From Phoronis australis (Eukaryota; Phoronida; Phoronidae), in assembly GCA_002633005.1 (NCBI GenBank), contig NMRA01000158.1, positions 1 to 58,846 on the forward strand: a DNA stretch of 58,846 nt, read 5' to 3'. Under the pieces are notes generated by a model. The model searched no databases. It saw only the letters and a program-made list of their open reading frames with translations, and was not told where the DNA came from. Below, piece after piece: positions 44,376 to 54,424 of the stretch. The position numbers and the translations under genes are program-made. Every line of letters starts with the position of its first letter. Position 1 is the first letter of the stretch.

Positions 44376-44411
44376 GTTCCATTAAGCCAACTGAAACAGG
44401 AGAAGGTGGTG
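44376..44411 (+). CDS. 36-nt linker cassette exon 3
   Basis: Acceptor ATGATTTACAG| and donor GGTG|GTTTGT bracket 36 nt in phase 1-1, encoding SIKPTETGEGG. It is the most diverged of the three, with a weaker donor. If spliced directly to the Ig exon, the split codon becomes Cys (T+GT). With cassettes 1 or 2 it becomes Tyr (T+AT). Confidence 0.6.
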
Positions 44412-44649
44412 GTTTGTCGACATATTTCTCTAATTTAAAAGTAAACTTGCCCTTTGATGTAATTAGTGCTTAACATTGGATGAAAAATACGCTGCTTTTT
44501 CGACATAAACATTAACAGTATTATTTTTTATCAACACAATTTGAGTTGTAACAGTTCTAAACTGCGAATCTTCTGTTATGAACCCAATTTACCGGATGAA
44601 CTTTCCTGTGATCACGTCTATATATAAGTAGCGTAGGCATGTTCAAAAT

Positions 44650-46190
44650 GGTTTTTGATAATTTATAACACATTTTTTTAAATGTTTCGGGAATATATTA
44701 AGCTGTAACTCTGCAAGACCTATGTGCAAAAGTGCGGTTTCTCCTCGAATTGTTGATGCGAAATGTATTCTCGTTGGCCTTTACTCTGATACTTAGTCTT
44801 GTGTAATCCGGAACAGCTGTACTTATAAAACCGAATGCATGATGTAATGTAATATATTAACTTAATTACTATCACGTTTTTGGATTGTTGATTTTTATTT
44901 TCAAAATTGGAAAGCATGGCATATTGATGTTCGAGTTTTCTATGCTTTCTCGTCTCTTCATGTTCTCTTTCTTGCGTAGTACAATTAGGTCTCGTGAATA
45001 CACGGCCAATCCGTTTTTCTCAAAAGTTTGTGACTGGTTTCAAAGATCACACGTGCTACGCAAGAATATAAACGCAGTTGATGTTTCAGTTATTCCACTA
45101 TTTGACATTTTCCATTATTCGAAACTGTCTTAGTTTCACGAGAGTCCGTGTGATGTTTTCAAAGTTTCAACCATTATGCTTTTCCACGATTCCTTTACGC
45201 GAACTTTGAAGGCTTTTAGAATGGCTCATATGTTTTGGATACAAAGGTCTGATGAATTAGTAGGCCATCTATCGTTGACTGTGGGCAATAGTCTCGAGGC
45301 ACTGAGACCACGGTTAACTTATTTTCATATTTTGATATTTGAAACTTTGACATTTACGTACTGCTAGTATGAAAAACAAAAAAGTGGGGGTCACCGCATT
45401 AGTTTTTCCGCCACAACCAAGTAAACAGAGGGACCAATGACAAAGCTGCTGCGTGGGTTACTGATAAGTCAGTTCTGATTAAATCAGACTGGATCCTTTT
45501 TAAAAACGGATTCATGATTTTATCGCGCTGAACCAGTAATAATGTCTTACACACGGTTCTCGGACGGACAAAACCTGGGCGTAGCACGCGTGCCCTGCAC
45601 GTTTTCGTGCAACAATGGCGCATCCAAATAGACAATGTAATTTCCATTAAAGTAGATACTTGAGTTTTTGTCCACACCTGGTGTCATGCAATTGTTACAT
45701 CGTCAATGTATAGACTCAGGGATGCAAGTGCGTTTGAACTGAATACCTAAATTATTGGAAACTTTTCAAAAGTAATCTAGAAAATAGTGAAAACAATTCA
45801 AATAGCACAAGTCATGGGTTTTCGATGACTTCAGATAACTCAAATGTAGAGACTTAGCCTGATAATAAATTCCTTAGGTGCTGTCTAAATCAAGTTAAGC
45901 TGATACACTGCATACACGAAATTAAATTGTGAAAGATTTATCAACATCAGCATCAAGTACGATCTACTCAAAGTAACTTCCTTTTCAACCGTTTCATAAG
46001 TCCCAGCCTCATTTATAAAGAATAAAGGTGACATTTAGATAGAGCAATGGGTTTGTTTTCATTTCCATTGAAATATTTGCACAAATAGAATCCAGTGTCA
46101 GTGTCTTTTTGAACGCATTGGATTCCATACAACATTGAACAATAAAACAAATTGGTATTACTTCTATTCTTTAAAATTGATAAGCTTGTC
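44650..46190. other. No further exon recognised
   Basis: I looked for a transmembrane or terminal exon in phase 1 downstream of cassette 3 and found none convincing. The minus ORF at 45399-45677 lacks family features. Confidence 0.35.
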
Positions 46191-46199
46191 CTGCCACTC

Positions 46200-46494
46200 T
46201 CCCGCGTGTCTTAATTATTTGTGACATCTCTTGGTAGATTTAGCAATTCATTCTCCATATTAAATCCTAGATGCGCCAGTGTTTTCAATAGATTTCACGT
46301 ATGAGATCTGAGTTTGAGGACAGGTGGGTTGGATATTGTAACAAAGAATGAACTTCCTCGTCGACTACTTCACACTGACACTGACAACATACTTTATGTT
46401 TACTGGTCATGGCAAACATATTTTCACCTATGGTCGCCGTACGTCGATTTACTGGCCCTATTTTTAAATAACACCACTTTGGGATACACCTCAA
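46200..46494 (-). pseudogene. LINE C-terminal fragment with Cys/His cluster
   Basis: The minus frame reads HKVCCQCQCEVVDEEVHSLL and then an LxxYPTHLSSNSDLIREIY pattern. This resembles the C-terminal C-x2-C ... E-D-x-x-H-x-L ... P region of CR1/Jockey-group LINEs seen at 30019 and 51806. It is very short and degenerate, with no RT nearby. Confidence 0.4.
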
Positions 46495-46555
46495 ACAGTG
46501 TTGGCTTTTTTAAGAAGACAACCCAACCCATCCTGTTTTAGACGTGCGTGATAGT

Positions 46556-46556
46556 N
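46556..46556. other. Single N: probable contig join
   Basis: I see no duplicated flanks. Confidence 0.7.
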
Positions 46557-46559
46557 TCC

Positions 46560-48238
46560 GAGCTGTCAAGAAAGTAGATTCAGAAAGAAGGGAACATCAG
46601 TTTTTGCGACGTTATTCCAAAAAATGACAATGTCTTATCCAAGGGACCGTGGAATTTGTACTGCAAGTTGTATAGCGTATTTTTTGCGGACATGGTGACT
46701 GCACTTCATAGCGTGTTGAGCTGACGATAATTCTCGAGCCACAGTAGAGCCTCTAGGTCTCAAGGAGTCAAGCCTCGACTCGAGGTCTTTTCGCATGCAG
46801 TATGGTGTTACGTGATCACAGACACTTGCAATGAATAATTATTCAAAACTTTTGTGAATGGTTAAGAAAATATCGATGCAAAACGTTGTCCAGTGCAGAT
46901 TCATCAACACATTTTTGCAGATATGTTGTTGTGTTATGAAATAAGGTGTACATTAGGCATGTATTAACATAACTAAGTTCAGTAAGGACATTTGATTAAC
47001 AGGACCTTTTCACTATGCGCGTTGTCCCTCAACTAAACAACTTAAGCTTTTCTGAAAATTGGTGATCAATTCACTACGTGTGTTTTAGAAAGTGTTGGAG
47101 AGGCAAGCAAGTAGGAAAAGGACCTATACGCGTACCCAAGGGTTGAATGAATCCCAAAACCGAAAGTCCGAGGAAACAAGACAAAAGTCCTCTAAAGAGG
47201 CAAGAATTCGGAGCGAAAGGTCTGAACGCTAAGCAAACCCCCCTCCTTTTTTAGTCGGTCAGATAGTGAAAGTAAATTTGGTCTGTACGTGGGAATCTGC
47301 GAATTTACTAGAAAATCTGCAAATCTGACGTTCGGAGTACTCCAATGCAGTTTGGGTGGTACACAGGTCTGTGACTTATATGTTTATAATATTTTTTCTT
47401 CACTTGAAATTGTATTGTTATGATGTCTTGCTCTATGATTTCTTGTCTTTTGTTGTTGATGCTGTCATTCTTTCCTATGTTGCACCGTTCCGTACTAAGC
47501 GTTGAAATAAATTTTATGGAAACATCATTCTTCACCGTGGTTTTGCAAAGTTCAAAATTTAATGGAATCATCCGTATAAAAGACCATGATAATAGATTGT
47601 AACCCGTATATGTGTAAATTATTTTATTCCATGCGCATTGAATCTGTGGAGGGAAATACGGCCATGTAATAAAGTTTTCCGTATTCACCTCCCGCACTAC
47701 TTCAACAACGAGCTCTGACATGGAAAGTTCAAAAGGTAGGTCAATGTCGACTCGACGTCTTCAGCCGGTTCGATCATCAAACTTTCCAAATATAGTTTAA
47801 AGTAATACATTTGCAGCAGTGTAACTAACACGCGACTTGTAACCAGGCCCTAGAAGTAAAATCTGGAACAAAACTATTGATTATAAGACACTTCTGTCTC
47901 AGTTTTCAATTACTGAATACTATTCCCGATCATATCGTCTGCAACTCAGGCGCCGATTCCTAGGAAATTGAAATATCAATTATTGTTGTTTTTTAACTAT
48001 TTCCAGGAGATGTTACAAGTTCACTGCACAGATGCTGTTGATTTCATCTTTGCTACCTCTTTTCAAGAAATAAATCGTTACTTTTAAAACTGTTTCTTCT
48101 ACAAGAGAAAACTTCCAACCTAACGCGCAAGTACATACATATAGGATGTGATACGCCATGTGAACAGTCTGGGTGAAGTATTTGAAAAATCTGCCAAAAA
48201 AATGTAAGAAACCTAGGGATTCGAAGCGCATGGGATAA
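46560..48238. other. No gene recognised
   Basis: The 137-codon minus ORF at 47308-47721 has no recognisable motif, signal peptide or splice support. Confidence 0.35.
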
Positions 48239-48362
48239 ATACAAAACGTACCTCGACTGGCGTACATGAAGTAATATCCCGCTCGATCTTATTCCTTCGG
48301 TCTCGGTCGATACGCGGAATAATGTCTCTTCGTGTACGCCACTCTCGGTACGTTTTGTGTAT
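48239..48362. repeat. Palindromic repeat (copy 2)
   Basis: ACAAAACGTACC...CTGGCGTACATGAAG on the left pairs with GTACGCCA...GGTACGTTTTGT on the right. The arms are about 50 bp, with an interior close to 39558-39654. It is probably a small MITE, and no duplication could be fixed. Confidence 0.75.
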
Positions 48363-48503
48363 GTACAAGTCATGTTATTTACTGTCAACACGGAAAAGTA
48401 GAGCCCATCCTTGTACAATGGTTAAGAGTGTACGCATCGGAAGAAGCCGTATTTTACGGTTGTTCGAGTACTGGGGCTATTACTCACGGGTGAAGTAAGT
48501 TCC

Positions 48504-49142
48504 CGTGCAGGACGCCAAATTTGATTGGGTTCGTTCATTTGAGTTATCTAAAACATTGGTCTAAAGCGTCATCAATGAAAAATCAGTCTTACTGCTCTGA
48601 AAACTGTAAATTTTTCCGATGAAAATTCCGACCCACGGTTATGACTATTTTTAGGATTGGTTAGTTTTAAACTGGGTCATAAAGGGTCAGCAAGTAGCGT
48701 CTCCAACAAAATCTAATTCAAATCGAACGAACACGTTATTGTCATAGATGCATACAGAATATTTACACTGAGACATTTATCAGAAAGTGTGACATAATAT
48801 CGAGTATGTCTTTTTCACGACAACGTTCCTCGAATCTCCCTCGCTGGTAGCGTAAAGTCTTTCACGATTGGTGGGCAGTCTCCTTGTGGAGTAAAACTCG
48901 CTTGCAGGACGCCAAATTTGATTGGGCTCGTTCATTTGGGTTACCTAAAACATAATGGATCAGTTGCCTAGGAAGCAGTGTCTTCTAAATATCAGGCACA
49001 ATCCAATTCAAATCAAACGAAAACGTTACAATTGTGGATGCATACAATATATCTACACCTTGAACTAAGATACAAGATATTGCGACCTAATATCGAGCTT
49101 GAATTTTTTATCGACTGCGTTCCTCGAATCTCCCTAGCTGAT
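48504..49142. repeat. Imperfect tandem duplication, offset about 395 bp
   Basis: GCAGGACGCCAAATTTGATT occurs at about 48506 and again at about 48904, and GTTCCTCGAATCTCCCT at about 48824 and 49119. The sequence between aligns with gaps. It is non-coding. Confidence 0.7.
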
Positions 49143-49149
49143 TTTTTAC

Positions 49150-50750
49150 TATACAATACTTAACTCAAGTTCTGCAAATCGGCAGTTTCCGAAGCAGGGG
49201 AAATATTTCTATTACTATTTCCATTTCAGAAGCAAAGCCACAGAAATAGTCGTAGAAACAAAGACACTCACTGAAGCTTAAAAGTCACACTTTTGCAAGC
49301 AAAACTGTTCAGTTAAAGATGCTATGCCATATCAAACCTTGAATGTTCAACTTGTATCAAGTGTCACCTAGTGACCTCATGGAAAACTGTGTGTGTACAA
49401 GTATAATCAGGAAAAGACAAAGTTTGTAAATAAATTACGGTTTTAAATAAAACACTACAACTGGTACACTTTAAACAAGATATAGTGTTAACATTTGAAA
49501 AAGCTCATCATTCCAAATAGTAGGCAATCGTTGTTTGATAGTGAATTAAATAAATAATAAATACTGTCTTTTTTCGTTAGGGTAAGGATGAAATACTAGC
49601 ATAAAAATAGTCTCACAAAAGGAGACTTTTGCGAGATTGCAATGCTAACTCACTTGTTCTCGGATGGTTTCCAGCACACCGGAAGACGCGGGGTTGTTTG
49701 AAAACTAGTACTTCATTTCCATTTTCAGAATCTAGTGAGACCTGGCATCTTTAATGTTTCAATTTTTTCCAGATGGATAAGTTCAAGAAAAACTTTTGAT
49801 ATGATTAAATTGTGCTTGTATTAAATTGAATATTTCACAAATTTATTTTTTTATAAATTGCACATAAAATAAAACTTAACTGTTTTTTTTAATACCACCA
49901 ATTAACTCATCGCTTAACCGGCGCGGATAGGCTTGGCATATATATGACGTCACAAGACAAAGCACGTGACAACAAGATGTCGCCGTGATGCAAATGCGTA
50001 CATATGTATGGGATGCGTGTAAATATGTTATCCTACATACCTAACTGTGATGTCTCGGTCTTGTTGACACATTCCCAGATAAAATGACTTCAAAATAGGG
50101 TATGGCAGTAGTACCGATATGTACGTGGGATAACCTACATCTATAGGTAACGAACACACGTTCAACGGAGCCTATTTCTGAGTGTGCGCAAACTCAGTCG
50201 TTCGCATAACGGAAGCCTTTGCTTAGTCACCTCCTCTGCACAATCTATCAAAAATTGTTAAAGTTACGGTACACCAACACATTTCAATGTACATCTCGGA
50301 TATTTTCTGTGCGTTTATTGATTTGCCGCCTGATCCTTAACTAAAGTTGGCCACAAATACACATGCTTATAACAATCTTACTTAGAGTTTATCATATATT
50401 AACAACATATTCGTGCGTATACAGAGGTGTTCACCTGCTGGAAGCGATTTGGGAATCATTATATTTAAGAAAACGTCAATTTTTTGCCTTCTTCGAAAGA
50501 TTGTAAACACATTTGCCGATAATTTTCATGTTTAAGACTACGTGTACCCATTGTTTGGAAAATGCTAGGCAGTAACACAGATGCACGAATTCCCCGTCCC
50601 AGTACACTACCTGCAAGTTGGTTTTTAAGGAAAGTGGCGCCCCCACTGGGCGTTTCCATAAGAAAATGGCTGTGTAACAAATACAGTTTAAGTTAATTAA
50701 ATCAGTTTTTGGCCACAATAAGATCAAAAAACCGGACAATCGCCGCACAA
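49150..50750. other. No gene recognised
   Basis: Two acceptor-like sites (CCATTTCAG at about 49220, CCATTTTCAG at about 49719) open only short frames that stop within about ten codons. Confidence 0.35.
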
Positions 50751-50775
50751 ATAAAAAAGTTTATGTTCAATTCAA

Positions 50776-50786
50776 CGTTTCGTCAG
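50776..50786 (-). other. CTGACGAAACG motif at a Penelope element 3' end
   Basis: CTGACGAAACG lies about 105 bp downstream (minus strand) of the GIY-YIG ORF stop. It resembles the CTGA...GAAACG ends of hammerhead-like motifs known from Penelope-like elements, but helix II is missing. Confidence 0.3.
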
Positions 50787-50890
50787 GATCATATTTACAA
50801 CAATTTAGGACAACAAGTGCCAACATACAGCTCAGGTAACATCCATAGAGTGAAGTGAGAGATACATAGAATATGGTCAGTAGCTGGTCA

Positions 50891-51465
50891 TCACCATAGC
50901 TGCAGGGTTACATAGCTCTGCATGTTATTCAGAGAATCAGTGGCATGCTGGTTCTGAATGGCCAATGACTCTTTAATGTACAGTAACTCCTTATTGAGTT
51001 CTCTGCAGATAATACTAACAGAGTTGGCTTGGTGACTGTAGCTAATACAATGCCTATGTATGTTACTTATCTCTGAGGTGTGATGTTCTTTCAATCTGTC
51101 ACAGAGGCGTCTCTGTGCGAGTCCTATATAGAATTCCTTACAGTTGTCACATTCAACCTTATACACAACATTGCTCTTGTTCAATAAAGGGATGGGTGAC
51201 TTCAGTTTACACAGCATATTGGAAAGTTTCCGAAGGGGTTTGAAAACAACTATCAGTTCAACTGCTGGGTCTATGCAATGAATAAAGCGAGATAATTGGC
51301 GTTTCAATTTTATACTACTTGGCCCGGTGTAACCAAGAGAAAAGAAAACTTTCTTTTTCTCGGGTCCAATAACAGCTGTCTTATCTGCCTCACTCATTTT
51401 TGAAAGAAAGTTCCTTTTACAGCTATTCAGAAAATCCAGAGGGTAACCATTGTCATGAGATTATC
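50891..51465 (-). mobile_element. Penelope-like element, GIY-YIG endonuclease end
   Basis: The ORF runs from in-frame DNGYPLDFLNSCKRN at about 51465 to a stop at 50891, about 190 residues. The typical Penelope C-terminal order is visible: a SLGYTGPSSIKLKRQL segment, a KLSNMLCKLKSPIPLL link, then VVYKVECDNCKEFYIGL, the GIY-YIG core. LCDRLKEH follows with its conserved Arg and His, then a KESLAIQ tail with the usual Glu. The reverse transcriptase that should precede it is absent, so this is a 5'-truncated copy. The GIY-YIG domain itself looks intact. Confidence 0.8.
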
Positions 51466-51800
51466 ATTGTCAAAAAATAAACCACCCTGGTGATTTTAAG
51501 AACGAGAAGGCTTTAAAAATTGTCCATTTAATTCAATTACTGAAAATTTAGTTTTATATAAAAATACAAAAGGTCTTTTAAAAACATATTTCGTGAGAAA
51601 GAAAAAGATTATTTGGTTGTTTAACTAAACTGCTAATTAATTTTAATTTTTCTTAAGTTCTTATATAGGAAAGTGCTTGTGCGCACACAGTCATTGAAAG
51701 TGTGCAATAAAATTTCAACAGAAGTAAAATCACGTAGATATCATAACGCTCAATCAAGATACATCAAAGTATAAAGACTCTTGCATAACTGAAATATATA
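51466..51800. other. No gene recognised
   Basis: AT-rich spacer between Penelope and LINE fragments. Confidence 0.4.
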
Positions 51801-51805
51801 GTTCA

Positions 51806-52198
51806 TCACCTATACTCATAGTCTATATAGTCTATTTTTCTGGTTCGCCAGGCGTTCTTCAGGTTTTTACGCAGATTTAGCATTTGTGAGACGTCTTGAA
51901 TTAGCCCAATGAATGTGGAGTATAAACAATGTTTAAATCCAGGAATGAACTCATCTCGTAAATCATCATATAAACTACAATTTGTAATAAAATGGAACTC
52001 GTCCTCTGTTACAGAAATTACAAACGTTTGGCAAATCACACAGTTTCTCAATTCCCTATCAATTATACCCCTTCCTGTTTCAATTTCTAAACAATAATTG
52101 GAGCATCTAGTTTCATTTATTGATTTTCTAAGTTTTGCGTTTTGTATCATGTCTAAGTATTGCAAAATACAGAAATCTTGAAACACGTCAGTCAGCAT
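51806..52198 (-). mobile_element. CR1/Jockey-group-like LINE, C-terminal fragment
   Basis: The minus ORF of 130 codons reads LRKSINETRCSNYCLEIETG, then RNCVICQ (C-x2-C) and EDEFHFITNCSLYDDLR (H-x4-C), ending after a basic tail. It parallels the C-terminal block of the LINE at 29940-32190. No RT is present upstream, so it is truncated. Confidence 0.65.
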
Positions 52199-52391
52199 AC
52201 AAAGTTAATTTACCATTACAATCGACTTCACTTTCCCATTCTTGGAATGCACAATCCTTTTAACCTTTGTTTGAATTCAGACAAAAAATCGTTTTATCAC
52301 CTACCCCTTGCTGAGCCCAGATATAGCTAAATCCATATTTACATAACAGATGTGAATCGTCCAAGTTGTTCTTCCATTTTCGTCGTATACT

Positions 52392-52578
52392 CTCAACACG
52401 TGGGTACATAGCAATTATCACTGGAACCACTTAATGCCTTATTAACATATAGTTGATATCGAGCTGAGGAACTAGAAACCTGGCTCAAGTGTCTAGCAGT
52501 TTAACCCACTTACACGCGAATCCACGACCTCGAGTAAAGAAAGCTGGCACCCATCACAATAGGCCATATTGCCTCCAC
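52392..52578 (-). mobile_element. tRNA-derived SINE (copy 2)
   Basis: The reverse complement aligns with 11341-11540: GGCAATATGGCCTATTGTGA head, CTCGAGGTCGTGGATTCG B-box region, CAGGTTTCTAGTTCCTCA body. The B box is mutated and the tail is missing, so this is an older copy. Confidence 0.75.
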
Positions 52579-52599
52579 CTCGTAGACAAGTAGGTCCAG

Positions 52600-53150
52600 C
52601 AAGGGTCTTCACAGAAGTACAGCTTTCTTATGTTTTGTTCACCCATCATGTTCCATGTCCTATATACAATGCTGAGCGCAATCAGAGTCCCGGTTCGAAT
52701 GCAACACGGGACCGGGATATTTTCAGACATAACTAAATGTCACATGATGTGACCAACATGTCGCGTGTATGAATACTAATAACTTTTACCTATACGTGTA
52801 CGATATCAACGCGCCGATTTATAACAACAGATCTCTGTACGTTTGTTATATTTTGGTCATCTGGGTTAGCAACATAATTTCTCAGAAATGGCCGTTCCGA
52901 CTCTGTTGAAACTTCAGATTGTTTGCTTTGTCTTCAAAACGCTTTTAGGGATGGGATATTAAAAATAGGGTGTTGTGTTGCATAAAAATTGAATTGACTA
53001 TCTATTGAACTGTATCAGCATTTTTGAGATTTCTTCTTTAACAATAGATCTAATAAAATCTGGTCATGTAATTGATGCCGTTGTTTTCCTTTCAATGTAA
53101 ACTACCTTAAGAATCAATAAATCTATTACTGGACTTACGGTACGTGGAGA
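52600..53150. other. No gene recognised
   Basis: Non-coding sequence up to the hammerhead-like motif. Confidence 0.4.
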
Positions 53151-53156
53151 TGGCTA

Positions 53157-53187
53157 CGTTGCGTCCTCCTCTCGAAGACTTCATCAG
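53157..53187 (-). ncRNA. Degenerate hammerhead-ribozyme-like core
   Basis: On the minus strand CTGATGA (53181-53187) is followed by A, then a 6-bp stem GTCTTC/GAGGAC with the 5-nt loop GAGAG, then GCAACG. The hammerhead core is CUGANGA, helix II, GAAA. This copy has an extra A and a GAAA-to-GCAA change, so it is probably inactive. It sits downstream of a Penelope GIY-YIG fragment, where hammerhead motifs are known to occur in this element class. Helices I and III do not pair well. Confidence 0.4.
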
Positions 53188-53279
53188 GCCACTGAGTTGT
53201 CACGTGACTTGTCATGTAATCTGTCGTACAGTTTCCGCGGAATTCTCTTCAGCGCCCTATCCCATGTCCTAGGTAGGTG

Positions 53280-53576
53280 AAACCGCAGCCCCCCCCCCTG
53301 TCTATTGAGGCTAGTATTCTCAATTCTCTAGTAGATAGCTTCTTTGACCCCTCTCCGAAACCAATTCTCTTCTCTATCCAGGATCTTCACATCTTCCATG
53401 GCGAAAGAGTGGTCTGTGGAAGCCATGTGACTAAAAACTGCAGAATCATAGTAGTCCCCATAACTGGACCTCCGATGCTGGTTGAAACAACTTTTCAGGG
53501 CTTGTTTGGTTTCCCCAATGTATGCTGCTCCACACCCCGGTTCCGAGCATGAAGTTGTTAAATGTGAAAGACACAC
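53280..53576 (-). mobile_element. Penelope-like element, GIY-YIG fragment (minus)
   Basis: The minus frame reads SEPGCGAAYIGETKQALKS, QHRRSSYGDYYDSAVFSH and VKILDREENWFRRGVKEAIY. That is a GIY-YIG core followed by the characteristic E-x-W-x3-R-x3-EA tail of Penelope endonucleases. A shifted frame continues into an SLNRQGGG-like end. The conserved Arg of QALKSRF is Cys in this copy (KSCF), and a poly-C run breaks the frame. Confidence 0.75.
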
Positions 53577-53749
53577 CAGAAGGAGTCAATTGTTAAATGT
53601 GAAAGACAAAACCAGCAAAGAGAAAACATCAAATGTGGTGTATGGCATTTCATGCTCGGAACCGTGGAGTGGAGCAGCATACATTGGGGAAACCAAACAA
53701 GCCCTGAAAAGTCGTTTCAAGCAGCATCGGAGGTCCAGTTATGGGGACT
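53453..53749. repeat. Inverted duplication of a GIY-YIG segment
   Basis: 53453-53552 and 53649-53749 are about 100-bp inverted copies (landmarks GGCTTGTTTGGTTTCCCC and GGGGAAACCAAACAAGCC). The 96-bp spacer contains the direct repeat TTGTTAAATGTGAAAGACA twice. Small indels separate the arms. Confidence 0.85.
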
Positions 53750-53790
53750 GCTATGAGTGCAATGCACGCATCCTGAATATTTCTCGTTAG
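53586..53790 (+). mobile_element. Penelope-like element, GIY-YIG fragment (plus)
   Basis: The plus frame reads SKEKTSNVVYGISCSEP, GAAYIGETKQALKSRF and QHRRSSYGD. It is the same GIY-YIG start as the minus copy, and here the catalytic Arg context KSRF is kept. It then runs into unrelated sequence. It is head-to-head with the minus fragment and neither is complete. Confidence 0.65.
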
Positions 53791-54237
53791 GTTATTATGA
53801 AATCTGACATTAGGCTTTAATGTGAGAGTCCTCGGTCACTGACTTCTACATTACATTAACGCGTGTGTAGTACATTGCATACATGTATGAATGAAAGCGA
53901 TGCTTGCGTTCTCAAAAAACAACGTTGGCGTTCCATACGTTACAACGGTGGCGTGTGGCAGTTGTGGATAGATTTTCCAGTTAAACAGTACCACACGAGG
54001 TTTTGTGCAGATTTGTAACAGCAGTGATGATACAACAATTTATTCAGTTACGCCACTTCATAAAGTAATGCTATCCCTTAGTCGAATTGGAGGTGACTTG
54101 AGGGCTTCGAAAGAACTGTCATTTCTTTATTTCGGCTTGGTCAAAAACAATGACCCATAACTTCTTTCAGAGCTCAGAAATCACTTATAAATAGAGTAAG
54201 GAACAGGATACGACCGATTTCATAGTGGTCAGTGCTT
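53791..54237. other. No gene recognised; 3' flank of the orphan exon
   Basis: If the exon ending at 54238 is terminal, its 3' UTR would lie here. I see no decisive polyadenylation signal. Confidence 0.35.
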
Positions 54238-54420
54238 TCAATGAAGAAGTCCTTGATAGTAAGCAAGGGTTTCAGGCTCGCGAAGACTCTTATCAAATTC
54301 TTTAATGGCACTGAAACAGGCCTGGGCTCGTGGATATGAGATTTTTGAGCCTCCATCATCTGTAATATCACGGAGCCAATCAATGAACCCATTGTTTATT
54401 TCATACAGAGCCAGGTACCT
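54238..54420 (-). CDS. Orphan terminal coding exon, unknown protein
   Basis: A minus-strand frame not starting with ATG reads RYLALYEINNGFIDWLRDIT, then DDGGSKISYPRAQACFSAIK and EFDKSLREPETLAYYQGLLH, ending in TGA at 54238-54240. That is 60 residues plus stop, with a helical, charged and very protein-like composition. An acceptor-like GCTGTTCTAG| precedes it, directly after an in-frame stop, as expected at an exon start. The ATG-initiated ORF on the same strand at 54174-54392 is in another frame and looks like its shadow. I do not recognise the family, and no upstream exon was found. Confidence 0.5.
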   Translation of the reverse strand, partial: RYLALYEINNGFIDWLRDITDDGGSKISYPRAQACFSAIKEFDKSLREPETLAYYQGLLH

Positions 54421-54424
54421 CTAG

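Larger units (their letters stand above)
42060..44650. repeat. Segmental duplications carrying the cassette exons
   Basis: Blocks at about 42140-42460, 42710-43050 and 44330-44640 align with each other: cassette exon, donor, and about 250 bp of intron including GCAAATCTCTTACGAATTCA in the first two. Flanking blocks with GCTGTAACTC (about 42547 and 44703) also recur. Unit spacing is 552 bp, then 1612 bp. Confidence 0.7.

Noticed and set aside
45399-45677. 92-codon minus ORF
   Set aside because: No family features and no splice sites in register.
47308-47721. 137-codon minus ORF
   Set aside because: AT-rich frame without recognisable domain, signal peptide or repeat homology. It could not be distinguished from chance.
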